Origin: CAVYBY01 sp963766935
GTDB taxonomy: Bacteria > Actinomycetota > UBA4738 > HRBIN12
Assembly: GCA_963766935.1 (NCBI GenBank)
Contig: CAVYBY010000002.1
Location: forward strand, 124,001 to 188,000
Length of the DNA stretch: 64,000 nt
Direction of reading: 5' to 3'
Each line of letters begins with the position of its first letter. Positions within the stretch are counted from its first letter, which is position 1. This document shows, piece after piece, positions 34,833 to 43,036 of this stretch. Position numbers and translations under genes: made by a program. A model generated the notes under the pieces. The model worked only from the letters and a program-made list of their open reading frames with translations, searched no databases and had not been told where the DNA came from.

Positions 34833-35859
34833 CTTGGCGACCACCGACACCACCGTGGAGGCGGGAGCGGCGCATCGGCGCCGCTCCCGCCTCATCGACC
34901 GTGGGTTCGCCGGAACGACGTGGCTCATCTCGCTGCTGTTGATCGGGCTCCTCGCGGCATTGCTGCTCGTTCTGCTCAAGGGCTCATGGCGCTCGTTCCA
35001 GGCGTTCGGACTCGGCTTCTTCACCGGGACCACATGGAATCCGGTGCGCGGTCGGGAGCAGTTCGGGGCGCTGCCGTTCATCTTCGGAACCCTCGTCACG
35101 TCGGCCACCGCCATCGTGATCGCCGTTCCCGTTTCCGTGGGCGTCGCGACGTTGCTCAACGAGGTGCGGAGGTCGCTCGCCAACCCGCTCGCCGTGTTCG
35201 TCGACATCCTCGCGGCCATCCCGAGCGTCGTGTACGGCCTCTGGGGGTTGTTCGTGCTCAAGCCGTTCTTCGACGCGCACGTCGAGCCGTTCCTCGTGGC
35301 CACGATCGGGAAGGTGCCGCTCCTGGGCATTCCGTTCCGGGGGAAGGCCCAGGGCCCCGACCTGTTCACGGCCGGGGTCATCCTCGCGATCATGATCCTG
35401 CCCATCGTCACCGCGGTGACGCGCGAGGTGGTCGCGACGGTTCCTCGCGATCTCCGCGAAGCTGCGCTCGCGCTGGGCTCGACGCGGTGGGAGGCGACGC
35501 GTCTGGCCGTTCTGCCCTACGCGCGGAGCGGGATCGTGGGAGCGACCATGCTGGGCCTCGGCCGGGCGCTCGGCGAGACGATCGCCGTGACGATGGTCGT
35601 CGGCAATACGCCCAAGATCACGTCCTCGCTCATGAGCCCGGGCGCCACGATCCCGTCGTGGATCGCAAGCAGCTTCCGAGAGGCGAGCAGCGTGGGCCTG
35701 CATCGATCCGGGTTGCTCGGCCTCGCCGTCACGCTCGTGGTCATGGCGTTCGTCCTGGCGCTGCTTTCGCGGTTGCTCGTCCGGCGCACCGGTGACTTGG
35801 TGGGTGCTCCGGCGTCGAGCGAGACGGCCGCGCAGACCCCCTGGAGCCTCGGGTTGTGA
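34819..35859 (+). CDS. pstC: Phosphate ABC transporter permease PstC
   Basis: 346-residue permease with six membrane segments; the inner-membrane loop motif AAIPSVVYGLWGLFVL and EAALALGSTRWEATRLAVLP (EAA loop contacting PstB) are clear. The start is uncertain: GTG 34819 overlaps pstS by 14 nt, while TTG 34834 is just after the pstS stop. A perfect 16-bp hairpin lies within the first codons (34858-34893). No in-frame start exists after the hairpin before the first membrane helix, so the hairpin is within the coding sequence. Confidence 0.9.
   Translation: MCPDSLATTDTTVEAGAAHRRRSRLIDRGFAGTTWLISLLLIGLLAALLLVLLKGSWRSFQAFGLGFFTGTTWNPVRGREQFGALPFIFGTLVTSATAIVIAVPVSVGVATLLNEVRRSLANPLAVFVDILAAIPSVVYGLWGLFVLKPFFDAHVEPFLVATIGKVPLLGIPFRGKAQGPDLFTAGVILAIMILPIVTAVTREVVATVPRDLREAALALGSTRWEATRLAVLPYARSGIVGATMLGLGRALGETIAVTMVVGNTPKITSSLMSPGATIPSWIASSFREASSVGLHRSGLLGLAVTLVVMAFVLALLSRLLVRRTGDLVGAPASSETAAQTPWSLGL
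34858..34893 (+). terminator. Perfect 16-bp hairpin at the pstS-pstC junction
   Basis: Arms 34858-34873 and 34878-34893 are perfectly complementary with a 4-nt ATCG loop. No T-run follows. It lies 26 nt after the pstS stop, in the first codons of pstC, and could attenuate transcription, protect the pstS message, or slow pstC translation so that PstS exceeds the permease. Confidence 0.6.
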
Positions 35860-36728
35860 GCGCGGTCACCACCCCGAGCCTGGGCCGCGTGACGGGTCCC
35901 CGCCGATTGAAGAACTCGGTGTTCACCTGGTTTCTGTGGGGTTGTGGGGCGCTGGCGCTCGTCCCGCTCGTCGTGATCACCGTCTACGTGGTCTCGAGGG
36001 GGTATCAGGTTCTGGGCGCCAGCTTCTTCACGAAGGAACCGAACGCGGTGAATCCTCCCGCGGGAGGGGTCGTCCAGTCCTTCATCGGAACCGGTCTCAT
36101 CGTCGGGATCGCGACGGCGATCGCGGTGCCGCTCGGAGTCCTGACGGCCGTGTATCTGGCGGAATACGGCAGGGGTCGATTTGCCTCCTCGGTCCGGTTG
36201 GTCGCGGAGGTGCTGCTGTCGACGCCGTCGATCGTGGCCGGCGCGTTCATCTGGACGACGGTCGTGGTCACCCTCCGGTCGTTCTCCGCAATCGCCGGCG
36301 GCCTCTCGCTGGTGGTGCTCATGTGGCCGATCGTCGCCCGAGCAATGGAAGAGGTCCTGCGGCTCGTTCCACAGGAGCTTCGCGAAGGCGCGCTCGCGCT
36401 GGGCCTTCCCCGGTGGCGGATGATCATGCGGGTGGTGATCCCGACGGCGGGCGCGGGGCTGCTCACCGCGGTGATGCTGGCCGTCGCACGAGGGCTCGGT
36501 GAGACGGCCCCGATCCTTTTGACCGCGCTCGGAAACGACTTCGTGAACTGGAAGCCGACGGAGCCGACCGACGCCCTGCCGCTTCGCATCTTCAGCGATG
36601 CCCGGACGCCGATCGAGGCGCTGCATCAGTTCGCATGGGGAGGGGCCTTGGTGCTCCTCGTCGTCGTACTCTTCCTGTCCATCGGAGCCCGGATGCTCGC
36701 CGCACGCCAGCAGAAGAGGACCGCGTGA
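35856..36728 (+). CDS. pstA: Phosphate ABC transporter permease PstA
   Basis: 290 residues, six membrane helices; FVSRGYQ-like region [20 protein letters not shown], then [34 protein letters not shown], and the EAA loop [23 protein letters not shown] 35856 overlaps the pstC stop (GTGA), and its own stop overlaps pstB in the same way, indicating tight coupling. Confidence 0.94.
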   Translation: MSAVTTPSLGRVTGPRRLKNSVFTWFLWGCGALALVPLVVITVYVVSRGYQVLGASFFTKEPNAVNPPAGGVVQSFIGTGLIVGIATAIAVPLGVLTAVYLAEYGRGRFASSVRLVAEVLLSTPSIVAGAFIWTTVVVTLRSFSAIAGGLSLVVLMWPIVARAMEEVLRLVPQELREGALALGLPRWRMIMRVVIPTAGAGLLTAVMLAVARGLGETAPILLTALGNDFVNWKPTEPTDALPLRIFSDARTPIEALHQFAWGGALVLLVVVLFLSIGARMLAARQQKRTA

Positions 36729-37483
36729 GCAAGATGGAAGTCGCCAACCTGGACGCCTGGTTCGGGCAGATGCAGGTGCTCAAGGGCATCAACTTGAAGA
36801 CCGAGCCGGGTGAGGTCACGGCCATCATCGGCCCCTCCGGGTGCGGCAAGTCCACCCTCATCCGATGCCTGAACCGGATGCACGAAGAGGTCCGAGGTGC
36901 CCGGGTGAGCGGCAAGGTCCTGTTCGACGGGATGGACATCTATGCCCCCGACGTCGACCCGGTCGCCGTTCGCCGCCGGATCGGGATGGTGTTCCAGCGG
37001 CCGAATCCCTTCCCGACGATGAGCATCCTCGACAACACGCTCGCGGGTCTGCGCCTCGCGGGCGAGCGAATGAGCAAAGAGGTGCAGCTGGAGCGGGCCG
37101 AGCGGGCGCTCTCGGCCGCCGGCCTGTGGAACGAGGTGAGGGACCGGTTGGGCGAGCCCGGCGGCAAGCTGTCGGGCGGTCAGCAGCAGCGGCTGTGCAT
37201 CGCGCGCGCACTCGCCGTCGAGCCCGAGGTGCTGTTGATGGACGAGCCCGCGTCCGCACTGGATCCGGCCTCGACGCTTCGCATCGAGGAGCTCGTGGCC
37301 GAGCTGAAGAGCGCCTACACCGTGATCATCGTCACGCACAACATGCAGCAGGCCGCCAGGGTCTCGGACTGGACGCTGTTCATGCTCTACGGCGAGGTGG
37401 TCGAGTTCGGCCCCACCGATCGGATCTTCACGAACCCCGAAGACAAGCGTACGGAGGACTATGTGACTGGGCGATTCGGCTGA
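36725..37483 (+). CDS. pstB: Phosphate ABC transporter ATPase PstB
   Basis: 252 residues. Walker [21 protein letters not shown], signature [20 protein letters not shown], Walker [14 protein letters not shown], and switch histidine in [19 protein letters not shown] 36725 is in a GTGA overlap with pstA. Supplies energy to phosphate import and participates with PhoU and PhoR in phosphate sensing. Confidence 0.96.
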   Translation: MSKMEVANLDAWFGQMQVLKGINLKTEPGEVTAIIGPSGCGKSTLIRCLNRMHEEVRGARVSGKVLFDGMDIYAPDVDPVAVRRRIGMVFQRPNPFPTMSILDNTLAGLRLAGERMSKEVQLERAERALSAAGLWNEVRDRLGEPGGKLSGGQQQRLCIARALAVEPEVLLMDEPASALDPASTLRIEELVAELKSAYTVIIVTHNMQQAARVSDWTLFMLYGEVVEFGPTDRIFTNPEDKRTEDYVTGRFG

Positions 37484-38172
37484 TGGGCGAGGTTCGGAGC
37501 CATTTTCACGAAGAGCTCGAGGGGCTCGAGCGCGAGATCCTCGACATGGGGGATCTCGCGGCGACCTCGGTGCAGCGGGCGGTCGAGTCTCTCGTCGAGC
37601 ACAAGGACGAGCAGGCACACGCCGTCGTCGACGGGGACGATGCCATCGACGATCTCTACCTCGGGATCGAGGCGAGGACGCTGCAGACGATCGCTCTGCA
37701 AACCCCGGTTGCCGCCGACCTGCGGCTGATCTCGGCGATCATCCACACGAGCCTTCACTTGGAGCGCGTCGGGGACCAGGCGGTCAACATCGCGAAGCTC
37801 TACCTGGCGACGAACGGTCTCCCATCCAGCCGGCCGATGCTCGAGCAGCTCGACGAGATGGGAACGATCGTCGTCGCGATGATGCGCACGGTGATGGAGG
37901 CGTTCGCCGGGCGCGATCTCGAGGCCTGTCTCAAGCTGCCGGTGATGGATGATCCGGTCGATCGGATCAACCGGCTCATCCACCTGGAAGCCCTGAAGCT
38001 CGCCGACGATCGCCCGGCGCTCGACTGGGGGCTGCACATGAACCTCGTCGCGCGCGCCCTCGAACGGGTCGGGGACAACGCGGTCGACATCGCGGAGCAG
38101 GTCGGGTTTCTGATCACCGGCGAGTTCCGCGAGTACACCGACGCGTCGCACGACGTCGAACCGGGTGGATAG
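37483..38172 (+). CDS. phoU: Phosphate transport regulator PhoU
   Basis: 229-residue all-helical protein of two PhoU repeats: FHEELEGLEREILDMGDLAA, DDLYLGIEARTLQTIALQTP and DLRLISAIIHTSLHLERVGD (metal-binding E/D-rich motif), and the second LVARALERVGDNAVDIAEQV. ATG 37483 overlaps the pstB stop (TGATG). PhoU connects the Pst transporter to the PhoR kinase and limits phosphate uptake. Confidence 0.94.
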   Translation: MGEVRSHFHEELEGLEREILDMGDLAATSVQRAVESLVEHKDEQAHAVVDGDDAIDDLYLGIEARTLQTIALQTPVAADLRLISAIIHTSLHLERVGDQAVNIAKLYLATNGLPSSRPMLEQLDEMGTIVVAMMRTVMEAFAGRDLEACLKLPVMDDPVDRINRLIHLEALKLADDRPALDWGLHMNLVARALERVGDNAVDIAEQVGFLITGEFREYTDASHDVEPGG

Positions 38173-38868
38173 GTGCAGGACGCCGGCGCGCGCATCCTCC
38201 TCGTCGAAGACGAGGTGTCGTTGGCGGAGTCGGTCCGCTACAACCTCGAGCGGGAAGGGTTCGTCGTCTCGGTAGCCGTCGACGGGCGTCGCGCGCTCGA
38301 GCGGTTCCGCGCCGACCAGCCGGCGCTCGTCATCCTCGATCTGATGCTTCCGGAGCTGTCGGGTCTCGACGTCTGCCGGATGATCCGCGAGGAGTCCGAG
38401 GTCCCGATCATCATGGTGACGGCCAAGGACTCCGAGGCCGACAAGGTCGCGGGCCTGGAGCTCGGCGCCGACGACTACGTCACCAAGCCGTTCTCGGTGC
38501 GTGAGCTCACGTCGCGCGTCCGGGCGCATCTGCGCCGGGCCCACATGCAGTCACCGCGGCCGTCCGAAGACCTGCTCGGCGGCGGGACCGTCGAGATGGA
38601 CGTCGTGCGTCACGAGGTTCGTGTCGGGGGCGAGGCCGTCGCGTTCCCGCCGAAGGAGTTCGAGCTGCTCGAGACCCTGCTCCGGCGGAAGGGGCGGCTG
38701 CTGACGCGCGACTACCTGATCGAGGAGGTCTGGGGGGCCGACTACGTCGGCGACACCAAGACGCTCGACGTGCACGTGAAGCGGATCCGGCGAAAGATCG
38801 AGGGCGACCCCCACCAGCCGGCCCACCTGCTGACCGTGCGCGGCCTCGGTTACAAGTTCGTCGATTGA
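38173..38868 (+). CDS. phoP: Phosphate-regulon response regulator PhoP/RegX3 type
   Basis: 231 residues: receiver with RILLVEDEVSLAESVRYNLE, phosphoacceptor in LVILDLMLPELSGLDVC, switch TAKD and lysine in DDYVTKPFSVREL, followed by an OmpR winged helix (FPPKEFELLETLLRRKGRLL, TLDVHVKRIRRKIEGDP, LTVRGLGYKFVD). GTG 38173 starts immediately after the phoU stop. Expected target: the two PHO boxes between phoR and pstS. Overlaps the convergent acetyltransferase gene by 19 nt. Confidence 0.93.
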   Translation: MQDAGARILLVEDEVSLAESVRYNLEREGFVVSVAVDGRRALERFRADQPALVILDLMLPELSGLDVCRMIREESEVPIIMVTAKDSEADKVAGLELGADDYVTKPFSVRELTSRVRAHLRRAHMQSPRPSEDLLGGGTVEMDVVRHEVRVGGEAVAFPPKEFELLETLLRRKGRLLTRDYLIEEVWGADYVGDTKTLDVHVKRIRRKIEGDPHQPAHLLTVRGLGYKFVD

Positions 38869-39665
38869 TCGGCCGCCGGGACTCCCGGTATCGGTCCCCG
38901 GGTCGAGGCCAGCCGTCCGATGCCGCGGAATCCAAGTCGTTCGTAGATCCCGACGGCGCGGCGATCGTCGGGGTCGGCGAAGAGAAAGACGTGTTCGGCC
39001 CCCGCCCCGAGGGCCTCGGTGGCGACCCGGGCGGTCACGGCGGTCGCGTACCCACGCCCTCGCGCATGCGGCACGGTCGACACGTTGTCCACGTAGCCGA
39101 CGCCCTCGAGGAGGGCGAGGGCTGCGAGCGAGGCGATCTCGCCGTCGGGTCCGCGGACCCCGAACCATCGCTTGCCGGCCGGTGAGAGGACGTCCTCCTC
39201 GATCGATCGGAGCTGGGCCACCGCGTCGGCGCTCTTCACGCTGAACAGCTCCATCGCCTCGTGCACGCGGGCCCAGAGCTCCGCGCCGGGCGAGAGCTCG
39301 TCGACGTCGGCGGAAGGATCGCCGGAAGGCGCCGGTTGCGGGTCCGCCAGCTCCATCACGAAATCCCAGCCGAGCCGGTGTCCGTGCCGCGACAGCTCGG
39401 CCAGCAGGTTGCGGGCGCGGTCGGAGTGGAAACAGACGACGTGCATCGTCGTCGCGCCGGCCGCGCGGAGCCGGGGAATGAGGGCGTCCTCAAGCTCGGC
39501 CATGCCCAGATCCTCGACCGGGAGATCGACCCGGGCGTAGTTCGCGTCCCAGATGGCGGGGTGCCGCGTATCCGTGACGACCGCGCCCCACCGAGTCGGC
39601 GCAACGGTGCCGACCAGCTCGTCGAGCGCGCGCCAGAACCGGATCACGTGCTCGGGGATCGCCAC
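38850..39665 (-). CDS. GNAT-family N-acetyltransferase
   Basis: 271 residues with an N-terminal region of its own (HVIRFWRALDELVGTVAPTR, DANYARVDLPVEDLGMAELE) and a C-terminal GNAT fold: FGVRGPDGEIASLAALALLE, VGYVDNVSTVPHARGRGYAT with the acetyl-CoA loop RGRGYA, and DPDDRRAVGIYERLGFRGIG. Substrate unknown. GTG 39665 is preferred over further upstream frame because TACACT ends 6 nt before it and the family alignment begins here. Confidence 0.82.
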   Translation of the reverse strand: MAIPEHVIRFWRALDELVGTVAPTRWGAVVTDTRHPAIWDANYARVDLPVEDLGMAELEDALIPRLRAAGATTMHVVCFHSDRARNLLAELSRHGHRLGWDFVMELADPQPAPSGDPSADVDELSPGAELWARVHEAMELFSVKSADAVAQLRSIEEDVLSPAGKRWFGVRGPDGEIASLAALALLEGVGYVDNVSTVPHARGRGYATAVTARVATEALGAGAEHVFLFADPDDRRAVGIYERLGFRGIGRLASTRGPIPGVPAADQSTNL

Positions 39666-39671
39666 CGCGGC

Positions 39672-39677
39672 AGTGTA
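39672..39677 (-). promoter_or_regulatory. -10 hexamer TACACT, leaderless-type
   Basis: Minus-strand TACACT ends 6 nt before the GTG of the acetyltransferase. Confidence 0.4.
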
Positions 39678-39749
39678 TGCGTCGGCTAGGCTCCCGCCCG
39701 TGACACCGGGCCGAGCGAACCGGGGCCGACGAACGGATGGCGGGCGCTG

Positions 39750-40136
39750 ATGTGCCGCGCCCTGGTCGTGCTCTGCGTGGCTCCCGACGACGCATCGCTC
39801 GGTGACCTCAAGCGCGCGACCACATCCGCGGCGTGGGAGCTCGCACCCGGCGCGACCGACGAGCGTCGGGCGCTCGACCAGATCGACGTCGACCGCCCGC
39901 ACGTGCTGGTGGTGTTCGGCCCGTTCGAGCGGCTGGTTGCCCTGGTCGCCGAGCGGTTCCCCGCCATACGAATCGTCGCGGACCGGGAGGCTCCCGGCGT
40001 CGTCGCCGTGGCATCCTCGCTCGAGGACGTTCGCGGGCTCGTGACCGGGGACGAGCGGCCGGCGGGCCCGGTGCGTTCGGCCGCGATCAGCCCCCCCAGG
40101 GAGCCCAACCCTCCCGGCGCACCATCCGCATCGTGA
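39750..40136 (+). CDS. Hypothetical protein with Rossmann-like start
   Basis: 128 residues: MCRALVVLCVAPDDASLGDL, DRPHVLVVFGPFERLVALVA, then a proline-rich tail. Alternating beta-alpha pattern suggests a small nucleotide- or receiver-like fold but I recognise no family. Its 3' end overlaps the convergent transglycosylase-like gene by 50 nt. Codon usage is consistent with coding. Confidence 0.5.
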   Translation: MCRALVVLCVAPDDASLGDLKRATTSAAWELAPGATDERRALDQIDVDRPHVLVVFGPFERLVALVAERFPAIRIVADREAPGVVAVASSLEDVRGLVTGDERPAGPVRSAAISPPREPNPPGAPSAS

Positions 40137-40538
40137 CCAGGATGTTTGCCCGGGCGTTGTAGGCGGACCAGCGGCGGAAACCGAAGGTGCTGGCCCGGCC
40201 GGGCCAGTACCGGCACAGGTGCTGGTAGATCCCCTCCGCGCAGCTGCCCGCGTTGAACGCGCCCGGCCGCAGGTCCGATTCGCGCAGCGCCACGAGCAAG
40301 GCCTTCCGCGGCCCGCCGGGTACGTGGTAGTAGCGCGCGGCGCACGTGATCAGACGCCGCACGGCGCCCGGCCCCCGCCGCCAGTCCACCGGACAGATCC
40401 GGTGTGGCGTGCCCCGTGGTGGCGCCGGTGCCGCACCGTCACCGGCAGTGCGGTGGCCGTGGTGGTGGGGATCAGCAGCAGGACCGTGATGAGCAGCATC
40501 GCCGCCAGCGAAGCGCGGCTCGTCGCTCGCCCGTTCAT
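40087..40538 (-). CDS. Exported lytic-transglycosylase-like protein (apparent frameshift)
   Basis: About 150 residues after joining frames. A signal peptide (ASLAAMLLITVLLLIPTTTATA) is read in one frame, while the domain CPVDWRRGPGAVRRLITCAA, then KALLVALRESDLRPGAFNAG and CAEGIYQHLCRYWPGRASTF, GWAPWGG is in another; the break lies at about 40375-40440 and fits one missing base. The ALLVALRESDLRP segment resembles the catalytic-glutamate region of SLT-type domains, followed by the AEGIYQ motif. Likely acts on peptidoglycan. ATG 40538 used; ATG 40595 is an in-frame alternative. Confidence 0.55.
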
Positions 40539-40867
40539 GTGCGTCTTCCCGTTCGTCTCTGGTCGCGTCTCTGGTTGCGTCTTCTGTTGGATCATTTGGT
40601 CGGTCACCTCGTTGTCTGGTTGTCGTCGGTATCCAATTGCGGACGGCATTGCCGCCACCCAGCACACGCGCATGCACCGGCCAGCCCTGGGAAGGTGGGG
40701 AGCACGCGGGGTGTGGAGCAGCGAACGAATGACCGTCCGTGTCGGCCGAGACCCTAGCCAGCCCCACCGACATCCGGCAACGACGGCGTCCGTAGGACGC
40801 CTGGCCCAGGGTGTGGTGCCCGTGTGTGGATCTGGGCGGGGCCGACCGTTCCCGCGGCGGGGGTCGC
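40539..40867. other. Intergenic stretch of about 330 nt
   Basis: Divergent leader between the transglycosylase-like gene and ispH. It holds a possible 19-codon N-terminal extension of the former (from 40595), a short imprecise repeat of GGTCGCGTCTCTGGTTGCGTC type near 40560-40580, and the ispH promoter. No further gene seen. Confidence 0.5.
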
Positions 40868-40873
40868 TAGCAT
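40868..40873 (+). promoter_or_regulatory. -10 hexamer TAGCAT of ispH, leaderless-type
   Basis: TAGCAT ends 6 nt before the ispH ATG; no ribosome-binding site is present. Confidence 0.5.
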
Positions 40874-40879
40874 GGATTC

Positions 40880-41821
40880 ATGGGAAAGGTCCTGCTGGCC
40901 GCGCCTCGGGGGTACTGCGCCGGCGTGGAGCGGGCGGTCGACGCCGTGGAACGGGCCCTCGTCAAGCACGGCAGGCCCGTCTACGTGCGGAAACAAATCG
41001 TGCACAATCTTCACGTCGTTCGAGACCTCGAGGCGAAGGGAGCGATCTTCGTCGAGGAGGAGTCGGAGATTCCCCGCGGCGCGGTCGTGGTCCTCTCGGC
41101 GCACGGCTCGGCGCCCTGGGTCTACGCCAACGCCGCCGATCGGGGACTCGAAGTGATCGATGCCACGTGCCCCCTCGTGACCAAGGTCCACGTCGAGGCA
41201 CGCCGGTTTGTCTCGGACGACTGCACGATCGTGCTGATCGGCCACGCCGGGCACGAGGAAGTGGAGGGGACCAGCGGGCAGGCGCCCGAGCGCACGATCC
41301 TCGTGCAAACGGTGGAGGACGCGCGGACGGTGGACGTGCCGCCCGGCAATCTGGCGTATCTGACGCAGACGACGCTCTCGATCGACGAGACCGCCGCGAT
41401 CATCGATGTCCTGCGTGAGCGCTTCCCCGGGATCGCCGCCCCACCGAGAGAGGACATCTGCTACGCGACGCAGAACCGTCAGGACGCGGTGAAGGCGATC
41501 GCGCCGCACTCCGACGTCGTCCTTGTCATCGGCTCGACGAACTCGTCGAACTCGAACCGGCTGGCCGAGGTGGCGAAGGATCTGGGCGCTGCCGCGTATC
41601 TGGTGGACGACGAGCGCCAGGTCGACCCGGCGTGGTTCGAGGGCGCGAGCACCGTCGGGCTGACGAGCGGCGCGAGCGTGCCCGAGCATCTGATCGGACA
41701 GATGCTCGCGTGGCTCTCCGAGCGCGGCTTCGACGAGGTCGAGCAGGTCGCGGTTGCCGACGAAGGCGTCAGGTTCTCCGCCCCCTCGGGGGTCCGCGAC
41801 GTGCCGTTCGCGCCGATCTGA
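40880..41821 (+). CDS. ispH: 4-hydroxy-3-methylbut-2-enyl diphosphate reductase
   Basis: 313-residue last enzyme of the MEP isoprenoid pathway, producing IPP and DMAPP. Cluster cysteines are Cys13 in APRGYCAGVERAVDAVE, the cysteine of DATCPLVTKVH, and that of EDICYATQNRQDAV. HAGHEEVEGTSGQ and IGSTNSSNSNRLAEVAKDLG complete the family. Needs ferredoxin or flavodoxin electrons; a 7Fe ferredoxin gene is at 56.6 kb. Leaderless-type promoter. Confidence 0.96.
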   Translation: MGKVLLAAPRGYCAGVERAVDAVERALVKHGRPVYVRKQIVHNLHVVRDLEAKGAIFVEEESEIPRGAVVVLSAHGSAPWVYANAADRGLEVIDATCPLVTKVHVEARRFVSDDCTIVLIGHAGHEEVEGTSGQAPERTILVQTVEDARTVDVPPGNLAYLTQTTLSIDETAAIIDVLRERFPGIAAPPREDICYATQNRQDAVKAIAPHSDVVLVIGSTNSSNSNRLAEVAKDLGAAAYLVDDERQVDPAWFEGASTVGLTSGASVPEHLIGQMLAWLSERGFDEVEQVAVADEGVRFSAPSGVRDVPFAPI

Positions 41822-41842
41822 GTCCCGTCCGGCGTTGGGCGG

Positions 41843-43036
41843 TCAGGTCTCCACGGCGACCGGCTCGTCCCCGCAGAGAACCCGCAGCTCTTCTTCGCCT
41901 TCCTCGGGACCGACCGAGATGAGCCGGTCGCCCGCGCGAAAGGCGAAGGCGGCTCTGGGCCGGTAGATCCACCGCGGGCCGCGCTGCACGGCCAGAACGA
42001 ACATCCCGGTCTCGGTCTCGACGCGCAGGTCCCGAAGCGAGGCGCCGTCGGCGGGCGAACCGGGTTGAACGACGGTCTCGGCGCTCGTCTCCTCGGTCTC
42101 CTCCAGCGCTTCCTGGACGACCGGATGCAACGGCTCGCCCTGCTCGACGTACCACGTCATGTCGCGCGCCGCGTCGCAGATCGACTCGGACGCACTCGCC
42201 AGCCGGATCAGTCCGCGCAGCTCATCGGGGTCGCGTGCCTCCGGCGCCGCCCGAAGGACCCATGATTCCAGCTCGTCCTGCAGCGCATCGGAGCGCGACT
42301 CCTGGGCCGAGACCTCCGCGGCGAGCGACCGGTTGTTGAACAGGATCGAGGCGTAGGCCAGGCCGACGCAGGCCTCGGAGAGGTCCTTCATCTCGACCAG
42401 GATGTCGACGGCGCGGTCGAGCTCGGAGAGCGCCGGCCCGTCGTCGTCGGGCGCGAGCGGCAGGGCCGGGGCCCCGGCCAGTTCGCGGACCAGGTTGATG
42501 CCTTCCTCGGGTCCGCGAACGAGCAGGACGTCGGCGGTCGAGACGACGTCGTCCGCTCCGGGGTCGAAACGCCATTCGGCGCCGCTGCGGATGGCCATGA
42601 CCCACATGCCGGTCTCGGTGGGCAGCGAGAGCTCCCGGAGGGTCTGCCCGATCACCGAAGCCTCTTCGCGGACCTTCACCCGCGCCGTGATCTCGTCCGC
42701 GTGGCGGAGGTCGGGCCGCAGGCCGTCGGGGATCCCCAGGCGGTCGGCGACGACCCGCGCGATGTCCTCGGCCGCGTCGCCGATCCGTTCGATCGCATCG
42801 GCGATCCACAACACCCCGGCCATCGCTTCCGCGTCCTCGGCGCTGCGCGCGGCGAGCATCGCGGTGATCCGCAACCGGCGGAGGTGACGGCCCATCCGTT
42901 CCTCCAGCCGGCGGACCTCGCGCGCCAGCTTCTCGTCGTTGAAGAAGACCGCCGCGTAGGCGAGGTCGACCATGACCTCGGAGGCGTCCTTCAGCTCGAC
43001 GAGGAGCTCTTTGACGTTCTTGGGTTCTTCGTCCAT
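41843..43036 (-). CDS. Duplicated PhoU-like / RCK_C (TrkA-C) regulatory protein
   Basis: 397 residues built from two copies of [PhoU-like helices, RCK_C]. Copy 1: KNVKELLVELKDASEVMVDL and DAIERIGDAAEDIARVVADR, then LRELSLPTETGMWVMAIRSG...DVLLVRGPEEGINLV. Copy 2: LDRAVDILVEMKDLSEACVG, then LRDLRVETETGMFVLAVQRG...DRLISVGPEEGEEEL. RCK_C domains bind ligands and gate cation channels or carriers. Its ATG overlaps the stop of the cation-transporter gene (TGATG), so it almost surely regulates that transporter. Confidence 0.85.
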   Translation of the reverse strand: MDEEPKNVKELLVELKDASEVMVDLAYAAVFFNDEKLAREVRRLEERMGRHLRRLRITAMLAARSAEDAEAMAGVLWIADAIERIGDAAEDIARVVADRLGIPDGLRPDLRHADEITARVKVREEASVIGQTLRELSLPTETGMWVMAIRSGAEWRFDPGADDVVSTADVLLVRGPEEGINLVRELAGAPALPLAPDDDGPALSELDRAVDILVEMKDLSEACVGLAYASILFNNRSLAAEVSAQESRSDALQDELESWVLRAAPEARDPDELRGLIRLASASESICDAARDMTWYVEQGEPLHPVVQEALEETEETSAETVVQPGSPADGASLRDLRVETETGMFVLAVQRGPRWIYRPRAAFAFRAGDRLISVGPEEGEEELRVLCGDEPVAVET

